Source: Grammothele lineata
Lineage: Eukaryota; Basidiomycota; Agaricomycetes; Polyporales; Polyporaceae
Length of the DNA stretch: 27,285 bases
Assembly: GCA_002150815.3 (NCBI GenBank)
Contig: NDFF03000022.1
Span: 1 to 27,285 of the forward strand
Reading direction: 5' to 3'
Shown: piece by piece, positions 19,423-27,285 of the stretch
How positions within the stretch are numbered: the first letter of the stretch is position 1
How the letters are laid out: each line of letters begins with the position of its first letter
Translations under genes and position numbers: made by a program
The notes under the pieces: model-generated
Seen by the model: the letters and a program-made list of their open reading frames with translations, nothing else
Database searches by the model: none
What the model was told of the DNA's origin: nothing

Positions 19423-19448
<26 letters not shown>
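19422..19448. repeat. (CGG)9 microsatellite
   Basis: Nine uninterrupted CGG units in the intergenic region upstream of gene C. Confidence 0.9.
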
Positions 19449-19453
<5 letters not shown>

Positions 19454-19620
19454 TGCGCGACGCGTGGTTGACGCCCGCGAGAGCCGTCGACGCCGTCCTC
19501 TGTAGTCTCCACTCTCAGTTCTGCTTGCGCTCTCTTCCGCTCGCGCTCCGCTGCGCCTCCTCGCCGTCCCCCCTTTGTACCTCAGCTCATACGATACGCC
19601 GCTCTCTTGGTCCCCCCCTA

Positions 19621-20130
19621 CAACCCGGATAGACTCTTCAGTCCTCCGGTGTTAGTATTCTGCTCGTAGACTAGACGTCTACGGGCAGCCGGTCTCTGCC
19701 ACCCCACAACAAGGTCCGCATCAAGCCTTGGACCTCCCCAAGTCCCGCGCACTACCCGTGCCCCCGCTGCGTCAGAAATCTGCTTAACGTCGGTCAGCCT
19801 CGATCCTAGGCTCGTGTAAGTTGCTCTGGTTCGTCTTCTCCACGCAGGCCGTCTGATCCCTCTCAGCCCAAGACCAATACCTTGTCCACCTCAAGCTCAG
19901 GCCGCGCACTCATCGAGTTCTAGAGTAGTAGCATTCCCAGTAAGTCCTACACCTCCTGTCGTTCGTATCCGAATTCCAATCATCCCTTGAAGTCATCCTG
20001 TTCCGCATACCCGTCCACATCCCGGAAAGACTTTGACGTCCTCCGGTCTTCGCGCTGTGTTGGTAGACTAGGTGTCAACCAGCAGTGCTCGCGAAACGGT
20101 CCAGGCGTGCTTCTGCCACCCAGTCCTCCA
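19621..20130 (+). repeat. Diverged direct duplication upstream of gene C
   Basis: The pattern CCCGGA(T/A)AGACT...(T/A)(C/G)(A/T)...GTCCTCCGGT, then GTAGACTAG(A/G)(C/T)GT, then TCTGCCACCC occurs near 19,625-19,702 and again near 20,031-20,121. The two copies are about 400 bp apart in the same orientation. This may be an old local duplication of promoter or leader sequence. Confidence 0.5.
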
Positions 20131-20270
20131 ACGGCCGTTCTCTCCCAGGTCCTGACGTGATCCAAAACGCCGCCGCATTGTTCCGCATCTACCTCTAGAT
20201 TCTGCAGTAAGTTTCATCTTTACGCATGTGTGCGCGTACTGACGGGACTACTAGAAATCTCCGTCCCGTC

Positions 20271-22379
20271 ATGGCCTGTGTTCTGCCAGAGCGTCCTACA
20301 CACGGTATGAATGTGTCATGTAAGGCGAAGTTTCGCTACTGATGCATCTCCAGGTATCCTGCAATGGCATGACGCCAAGGCGAGCGCGCGTACTCGCGAC
20401 GAGAAATATGTCATCACCACGCCGAACACGGACTTCGTTCCCGAGCCGTTCATCGGTGTTATCAAAGTTATCCTGCGTGCGGACTGTCGATACGGGACTG
20501 TCGATCCTATTCAATGGCCACAAGTTTTCGTACAGGATTACGACTACCTCTGTGCCATCCCCCGCTGCGTTCCTTCATCCCATTTGGCTGCTCTATGGTG
20601 CACTCCCAACGCCGACGATTTCCGTCTCCTCTCGGGTTCCATGTTCAAGACGATGGGCCTGTTCTCCGCCACCGCGCTGGCCCCTATAGTGGCCATTGTC
20701 GAGGAGACGACCAAGATGGTCCAAGTCCGCGCGCCCATTGGCGATCGCCGCCTCGCCTGGTTGGAAGCTGCCATGAGACAAGCCTCCGAACGTCTCATAT
20801 ATTTCCCGTGCACGTTCCGCGACGCCTTGTCCCAGGTTCGCGAGACCCAGCGCTACTGTCTCATGACCCGCGCTTTCATGGATTACTTCGACAACATCCT
20901 CCCCGCTCAGACCGGTGAACCGCAGCCTGTGCGACGCGACATCATGGGTGCGTTTACTACAGATGCTGGCGTGGTCCAGAAACTCCATGCGGCGGGTGTT
21001 CCAGTATGGTGGATTCGGCCAGACCTCTCATTACTCGGTCGACAATTAGTCAATATCGTCGTCCCGCGCCAACCGCACGGTATCTGCACCACCTTGTCGC
21101 GCGGCGGGGGGCATGTCCTCTTCAGCGGCCTTAGCGGACGTCAGCACCTCCGGATGACGGCGCGGGGTGGGCATACGTATCAAGACATCTCGATGTCACC
21201 CTTGCTCGCGGTGTACAGCGATGGTGGCTATAGCGCGCCAATGGCCCAGGCAAAGTACAAGGAAGCCAAGTCCGGCCGTTCTACGGGTCCGGTCGGGGCA
21301 GCACCTTCGTCATCGAGCGGAGGGCCATCCCGTTCAACGCCAAGTACTCGCGAAGCCCGAACCGCGCCGTGTACGTGTCTAAGTGCGATCATCTGCCGTT
21401 CTCTACTAACAGTTGTATAGATGCCTTGTCTGCTCATCCAAGCCAGGTTCGCGGCCGCAACAAATTCGAACATTTCGCCCACCCCTGGATGCCCCGACCT
21501 GTGCCCGCGTGGGATTGGGCGATGGCTCACGTCGACCTCTCCATACGCGCTCGGTCCGACCAGGGAGTGTGGGGCCACTGGTACCCGGAGCCTGCCCTGC
21601 TGGTGAGACCTGCGACCAACGATCGACGCGACCGTTATTTCTTCACCTGGTTGAGGCTCCGCTCAGCATGGATGTATCTCGTACGGCACCCGGGCAGCCG
21701 CGTGACCTCCGTGTCGGGCCAATGGTGGCGCGACGTCTTGTACGGCCCGATCGAGCGCCAGGAGCAGAATCTCACGGCCACTGCAAAGCGCTGGCAGGAA
21801 ATCAAGCTCGTCTTCGGCACGGTGTTCGAGGAATCGCAATGGGACAGTACGTCGCGCTGGTTCCACTGGCGTGGCTTCGCGCTAGACCGATTGGACCACC
21901 GCCTCTGTCCCTGGGTTCTCTGGGAGCTCAGTGAGCTTGGATTTCGGCAGGAACTCGTAGCGATCGACCGGCTCCTTGTCCCTCGTCGGGATGAGCCGGA
22001 GTACGAAGTCGAGCGGGAGGAGCTCTTGGGCCGCGTTTTTGTTGACAGGAACGCGTATGCCCCACCCTTGCTTCCTCAGCACCCTGCGGGTCTCAGTGAT
22101 CCTGTGCCACGTACCCGCGCAGCCTCCCTCGAGGCCCTTCGGCGCGTTCTTGTGCGCTGGCCGCGGTGCCCGAACGACTTGCACAGGGCGCCACTAGTGT
22201 TGACCACGCCACGCGAGGAGATCGAGGCCGTAGAGCGATCTTTAGCGTCGTTCTACGTCAACACTTTTTTTGAGCAGTCTGGACGCGCGCCGATCATCCC
22301 TCATCTCGTTCCGTCTCAAGCGCTTCCGCATCAAGCCCTCGATGGAGCCTCCGACTCGGAGGGCGAGATCTTCGATTAG
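20271..22379 (+). CDS. Gene C: uncharacterised agaricomycete-type protein, three exons
   Basis: The proposed exons are 20271-20304, 20354-21370 and 21421-22379, giving 669 aa. Intron 1 (49 nt) is GTATGA...CTCCAG. Intron 2 (50 nt) is GTACGT...TATAG with a textbook CTAAC branch site just upstream. The second intron joins the frames into an Arg-rich segment (ALSAHPSQVRGRNKFEHF). Notable blocks are RDIMGAFTTDAGVVQKLHAAGVPVWWIRP and a C-terminal acidic SDSEGEIFD. From memory, large families of uncharacterised agaricomycete proteins share the 'MGAFTT...AGVPVW.IRP' and 'HPSQVRGRNKFEHF.HP.MP' pattern; I could not search for this. It has no enzymatic motif that I can name. The short first exon is the least certain part. 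Confidence 0.75.
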
Positions 22380-22676
22380 CTCTGTACATTACTCGACCGC
22401 GTTGTGTATTTGAATGCAATTGTTCTGGTACCAGCATGCCTGACACAGTGGACAAAGCGCCAGACATGTGTGTGCATGTTCCCCGCCACCGACTTTGTCC
22501 GGCCACATCTCGACTTCATTGTGGCCCCGGAGCCATGTACACTTGTCTCGCATTCGAACCATGCTCACACCGCCTCAGCAGGTCGGAAACGTTCTTAAAT
22601 GTATGGGTATCGCGACATGCATGTACGTGCCTCCCCCGCCACTGAATCGCTACTCATTCTCCCCTCGCGAGCCCAG
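22380..22676. promoter_or_regulatory. Intergenic region between gene C and the KDZ gene
   Basis: About 300 bp between same-strand genes, so it must contain the 3' end of gene C and the promoter of the transposase gene. An in-frame ATG at 22599 could extend the transposase by 26 residues. A short upstream exon cannot be excluded. No other motif stands out. Confidence 0.4.
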
Positions 22677-25600
22677 ATGTACAACAAGAAGGTCCTCAAG
22701 AAGGTTCCCGGTCTCGTCACCGCGCAGCCACCCAAGTCGTCGAACATCGATGTTCTATGCGCACTCCGCCGCGACGGCGGCCTACAGGTTGCCAAGACTC
22801 GAGACGGCGGTTCACCTTCTAAGCGTGCTCGACTCGACTCCGACTCGGACGGGACCGTCTGGGAGACGCTTCCCGACAAACCCTCGGAATCGACGCACGA
22901 TGATCCGCTCGAAGCGGAAGACGACGATGTCCCCGTAAGCGACATTCTTGGGCCGTCCGAGGACGTGAACGACAACAACGGAGTTAAGCCGCCAGCCACT
23001 AGCGCGGAGTCAGCGAATCCCGATGGTACCACCGCGAAGGTACGTTCCGTTATGTATTCTCTCTGGTGCTCGTAATCTGACCTTGTGTAGAAGGGCCTGG
23101 CTGCCCGGTTTGTCCCCTGGCGGGCTCATTTCGACAACATTCTCAACGACATGCTCTCAATGGAGGAGGATGCCGACATCCCCGGACCATGCGCGATGCC
23201 AGATTGCAAGGAGATCGCCACGACACGGTGCCGTGAGTGTGTCCAGATGGCGCCACTCTGCGCAGGCTGCACGCGCGAGCAACACCGCAACCGCCCGTTC
23301 CACTGGATCGACAAGTGGAATGGCTCATTCTTTGAGCGACACGATCTTGGCCTCACCATCCACCTCGGGCATCGAGGACACCCATGCCCCCAACGCCCTT
23401 CCAACGACACGTCGGACGCCTTTACCATCGTACACCTTAACGGCGTGCACGAGTGCCGCGTGCAATACTGTTTCTGCCGCGGCGCGCGCGATCGTGTCTC
23501 GCAGCTCGTGCGCGCGGACCTCTTCCCTGCCACTCTCGAGCGCATCGAGACCGCGTTTACGGTGGAGGTCCTTCGCGCGTATCATCTACTCTACGACACG
23601 TCCAAAGTCAGTGCACAAGACTTCATGCGATGGGTCGCGCGCAGGACAAACAACGCGAACATGCCCCGCGTCAAGGTTCGTACCTTATAACTCTGCTTCA
23701 GCTCGTGCTCATCTCCATCGCAGAGTCGCTATAAAGAATTTCTTTTCTCTTTCCGAATCTACCGGTACCTCGTGCAAGTTAAACGAGCTGGCCGGGTTCA
23801 TGGAATCCAGTTTCCAAACCGCCAGCCGAACGACATCACGGTTCCCTGTGTTCTCTGCCCATACCCTGGTGTAAACCTCCCGGAGAACTGGAAAGACCAC
23901 CCTGACCACCTCCAGTACGTCGTACTGAACATACGCGATCGACATCGACTTATTGATCTATTTAGGTACATCTATCGTGCGCTATTTAGCGCAGACGGCA
24001 ACCACAGTCTTCATAAGAAGACGAAGAAGGACGATGCAACCGACGTCGCACTTACCGAGGGTCAAGGGTACTTCACGCCGCACAGTGAGATGAAGCCGTA
24101 CCTTGAGACGAAGTACAAGCGTAAGAGGTCCAAGAAGAAGAACCAGGACGGTGGGGAGAGCACAGATGAGCCTCCGGTAAGTTGCGCGTGCAAGCATTTT
24201 CTTTCCGCACACTCATACACAGTACGCTAGGACTACACCTGCAACGGCTTTAAGGTCGCGCGTTCTCAGCGTCCGGGAAAGTTTACCAGTATGGACGTGA
24301 GCGGTATCATCGCGGTCGTATGCAGCCACCTGTTCTTCTGGTTCCACGCGGTTGTCGATATGCAAACGGGCGAAATGTGAGTGCTTGAACCTCCGCTAGC
24401 ATGCATCTTTGACCGACGATCGCGCAGGTGGGGACATACTGATTTCGCTCTCGCCGCGGTCCTCCGAATCACTATCGAGCTCCTCCAGCACGGTTTCACA
24501 TACGACGTCATCTGCAGTTACCTCAGACATATCGCGGACCGGTTCGGCCAGTATAATCCAGACTTAGTCGATATCGTCAATCGAATGCAGTGCTTACTTC
24601 CGAAGATGCACATGCACGCCCACAAGGATCAGTGCCAAGTCGTCTATGCGATCTGCAACGCCATCGGCTGGGGGCTTATGCACGGCGAGGGCGTTGAGAT
24701 TTTGTGGGCAGTGTTCAACATTGCAGGTCTCACCACGCGCGAGATGACCGCGGGCGCGCGCCACGACGCTCTTGTCGCGCTAATGAGCTTCTGGAACTGG
24801 GAAAGGATTGAGAAGACCGGTGAGTCCGAGGAATTTCTCGTTGCCGACTCAGCCTTCGACTGACACCACGTTCTTGCAGCGTCCTTCTTGAAGAGGAAGC
24901 TTCGCGAGGCGTACAAGCTTCAGCGCCAGAAGACTAGATACTTCGCGAGCCTGACAGCGCTGGCTGGACCGGACACCGTTGCGAGGTGGCTGAAGATACC
25001 TGTCGACGAGAATGCTCCAACTCCTCAGACGTTCCGCGCAAAGGAGAAGGAGTACCCCAATAGCGTATACCGCACTCAAGTCGATGCACGTAAGTCAGAT
25101 TCACGATGACATTGACTACCTACGCTAACTCGCGTATCTAGTACCAAGCCAGGAGAAAGCGTTCAAAGCGCTCACGAAGGAGGTGACGGAGAAGACGGGA
25201 ACACTCACTAATCGCGCGACGGTAAACCTACGGAGCGCGTTGGCGCAGTTTATCAAGGCCGGCATTGATCTACAGCAGCAGGTGTACGTCGTCTATGCTT
25301 CTGAGCGGTCTTCAGTTACTCACAGATTGAATCTAGGCTCCACTTGCGCTATGTCGACGACCATGTCAAGGCAAACGAGAGCGTCTTAGACGATGGCATG
25401 AGGAACGTCACTTGGAACTCGTTCCACAAGAAGTTCGCCAAGTGGCGGGTATCTCAAGCCAAGTACATGCCCGCGTTTGAGTCGTTCGTGCAAAGCGACG
25501 ATGCCACCATTGTCGCCGATGACCAGGACATCACGGGCTTTGCCGACGAAGATAAAGCAGATTCCGATGGCGAAGTCTTCAATGAGGTGCTCGGTCTCCC

Positions 25601-26739
25601 GTCAGATTTCGACGAGGACGAGCGCGAGGAATACGAGATTACACATCTCGTCGACTTCGAGCTTCCCATCCGCCTCGGTCTTGCCTTCGACCAGCTACAG
25701 AAGCTCCGCCAGACCGTTTACCATCGCGCGTCGTTGATCACCGACAAGAAGAAGACAGCACGCGGCAACAAGGCGAACCAGGCTGCCGAGAAGCACATCC
25801 AGCTAGTCAAGAAGCTGCAGAAATATCTCGCCGATCGCTTCAACGACAACTTCGACCGCATCACCCGGCTCCGAGGGTCTGCATACAACGCGTCCGATGA
25901 CAAGACTCCCGGACGCCTACTTCGCAGAGTGAATGCCGAAAAGGATCTCACTATCGCGAACCTTGCCACCCCGCGCGAACTGGGCGACAGCAAGGTCTCG
26001 GGCTCGTGGATCTGGCAGGTGATTGTGGAGCCAGAGAATGTGCCGAAGATTAAGAAACGTCAGACTAAAGCCGACAAGGCCGCGGCGAAGGCCGCGGATC
26101 GCCGTAAGTGTTCATCACTCGTGCATCTGTGCCCGTGCTCATCGTTTGGTAGGCGCATTCAAGCAATGGCAGCGCGCCCGCTCTGAGAAGTTGCGGTGTG
26201 ATGAGGCGGTCAGCAAACTTTGCGCGGAATTCCGATTCGCGCGCGACGGCTACGCGTGGATCGCGAACGTGTGGAGGAAGGCCGCAGACGTCGTGGGGGC
26301 CCCTCGCGGGCAGCGCGCCTACGCCTATGCCCATGAGCGCATGTGGCTACAAAAGAGGGAGGAGATTGTTCAAGTATATGAGCACGAGCGGCGCAAGGGA
26401 GTCAAGAGCGAGGAACTCGACCACTCGCGGGTAAGTGCTGTCGTTGGAACCTAGTGCCTGATCAATCTGACACCGTCACAGTCCATCAGGCCATACCTAT
26501 CACAACTTACCGACGACCTCACGACGTGGGAGGCAGTCCTGAAGGACATGGAAGGCCATTTCCCAACTCAGCCCGTTGACGATGAGTCCGTCGACGATAT
26601 GCTGAACACGGGCGGGGCTGAGGAGGAGGCCGTGGACGAACCAGAAGTTGAAGCCATGGCGGCGAAGATTACCGAGGAGATGGATGAGTCGGGCGATGAG
26701 GGCGACGAGGGCGATGTGGGCCCTCCACAGACGCTGTAG
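22677..26739 (+). CDS. KDZ-family transposase with CxC2-like cysteine cluster, 11 exons
   Basis: Exons are 22677-23039, 23091-23675, 23724-23914, 23966-24176, 24231-24376, 24428-24819, 24880-25089, 25142-25281, 25326-26103, 26153-26430 and 26482-26739. All introns are GT-AG, 44-60 nt, with matching phases, giving 1,183 aa. One 51-nt intron (23915-23965) keeps the frame open and is inferred from family spacing. A basic, disordered N-terminus precedes a zinc-binding cluster with Cys at 155, 160, 168, 171, 178, 181 and His 186, then YCFC (about 247-250). The RNase H-fold catalytic region shows ADGN (D390), CNGFK...MDVSG (D472), TYDVICSY (D525), the His-rich HMHAHKDQC (560-568) and GEGVEILWA (E586, E589). 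The C-terminus is acidic. It would cut and paste its own element. Every motif is intact. Confidence 0.9.
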
Positions 26740-26764
26740 CACGTTGTACTCTAGTCCCGAAACA

Positions 26765-26880
26765 TGATAATCCTGCGCTCATCCTCACGCGATAATCCTG
26801 CGCTCATCCGCACGCGATCATCCTTCAAGTCTTCGCTCATCCCACACGATAATCCTTCGCTCATCTTCACGTGATGATCC
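26765..26880. repeat. GATAATCC repeat cluster, right
   Basis: Three exact GATAATCC octamers (26766, 26791, 26848) and two variants (GATCATCC at 26816, GATGATCC at 26873) occur in a degenerate tandem array. The unit is roughly GATAATCCTKCGCTCATCCKCACGC (25-32 bp). It starts 26 bp after the KDZ stop codon. The octamer is shared with the left cluster at 12,893-13,172, but the flanking unit is not. Confidence 0.75.
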
Positions 26881-27285
26881 TTCGCCCCTCCACACATCAG
26901 AACTTCCGTATGGCACTGCCACACTGGCGGCACTGGCGCGCTGACAGATTTTTCCGTCAGTGCCGTCAGTACCAGTCAGTACGAGCATAGACATACGTCC
27001 GCGGTGCCCATCGCAAATGAACATATATACTTGCCTCTTGAGCGGCGCTGAGGCGCCCTGGGTTCCGATTCTTTCGAACACGGAGCAGGACTCAAAGCGA
27101 CCAGAGTTGTGCATGCGTAAGACTACAGGTTCACATTCTGGGCATCTGCTATCCATCCCGATACGTCCTCCCGCTGCCGCTCCTGCTCACATACACTCTC
27201 GGGCGCATTTGCGAGATTTCGCGAGTTTGCCCAGCCGGTTCGGCGTCAGCCCAGGAGTCCTCGACTGAGCTTGAATTTCCCATCA
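26881..27285. other. Right flank with CAGTGCC-type repeats
   Basis: At 26,912-26,985 there are several short related motifs in both orientations: GGCACTGCC, GGCACTGGC, GTCAGTGCC, GTCAGTACC and CAGTCAGTACG. One inverted pair spans about 26,930-26,965 (GGCACTG...CTGAC / GTCAGTGCC). The rest, to the window end, has no gene, RNA or repeat I can support. It may be either the terminal part of the KDZ element or flanking DNA. Confidence 0.4.

Larger units (their letters stand above)
18464..20270. promoter_or_regulatory. 1.8-kb divergent intergenic region between genes B and C
   Basis: No ORF here is convincing. It contains two copies of a double-hairpin module (18752-18813 and 19117-19174), a (CGG)9 tract (19422-19448), pyrimidine-rich DNA around 19,500-19,620 and a diverged direct duplication (about 19,621-19,710 and 20,028-20,130). 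The CT-rich stretch and scattered GTAAGT strings (for example 19,817 and 19,940) would fit a spliced 5' leader of gene C. It must hold the promoters of both divergent genes, but no TATA box stands out. Confidence 0.5.
12890..26890. mobile_element. Candidate cargo-bearing KDZ transposon (hypothesis)
   Basis: A 14-kb block bounded by GATAATCC clusters holds a KDZ transposase gene and three uncharacterised intron-containing genes, with no recognisable host gene. KDZ (Kyakuja-Dileera-Zisupton) elements are large DNA transposons expanded in agaricomycetes and known to carry additional genes. No terminal inverted repeat or target duplication was identified at either end, and the two clusters have the same orientation rather than inverted. 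Exact boundaries and even the unity of the block are uncertain. Confidence 0.4.

Overview
The window looks like nuclear DNA of an agaricomycete (mushroom or polypore) basidiomycete. The signs are very short GT-AG introns (46-54 nt), a chromodomain-bearing Ty3/gypsy retrotransposon, and a KDZ-type transposase with a CxC2-like cysteine cluster. I see no obvious host housekeeping gene. Nearly the whole window is explained by mobile elements nested in or next to each other, plus uncharacterised genes.

Region 1 (about 1-11,180, minus strand) is a Ty3/gypsy chromovirus read right to left. It has the C-terminal part of Gag with a zinc knuckle, then an aspartic protease, an in-frame UAG, and RT-RNase H-integrase-chromodomain. 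An unusual third ORF (ORF3: polyQ, Pro/Tyr-rich region, long coiled coil) follows, then a polypurine tract and the start of the 3' LTR (TGTAAC...). ORF3 is interrupted by a 2,864-bp non-autonomous DNA element (1540-4403) with terminal inverted repeats of about 710 bp and a TA target duplication. Removing the element plus one TA restores the ORF3 frame. ORF3 also carries one in-frame TGA.

Region 2 (about 11,180-12,870) is a second, diverged copy of the same long-TIR family. It sits at the point where gag is cut off and has lost its right TIR. The Gag N-terminus, primer-binding site and 5' LTR of the retrotransposon are absent from the window.

Region 3 (about 12,890-26,890) is bracketed by two clusters of the octamer GATAATCC. 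Between them lie gene A (minus, 6 exons, 853 aa, Pro-rich tail), a broken plus-strand reading frame, gene B (minus, 3 exons, 441 aa), a 1.8-kb divergent intergenic region with duplicated double hairpins, gene C (plus, 3 exons, 669 aa, uncharacterised agaricomycete-type family) and an apparently intact 11-exon KDZ transposase gene (1,183 aa). My working hypothesis is that this 14-kb block is one large KDZ transposon carrying genes A-C as cargo. That is inference from the flanking repeats and gene clustering; neither terminal inverted repeats nor a target duplication was found.

Region 4 (26,890-27,285) has a patch of CAGTGCC/CAGTACC-like repeats and otherwise nothing I can assign. All intron and exon calls were made by eye from splice signals, phase and frame continuity.
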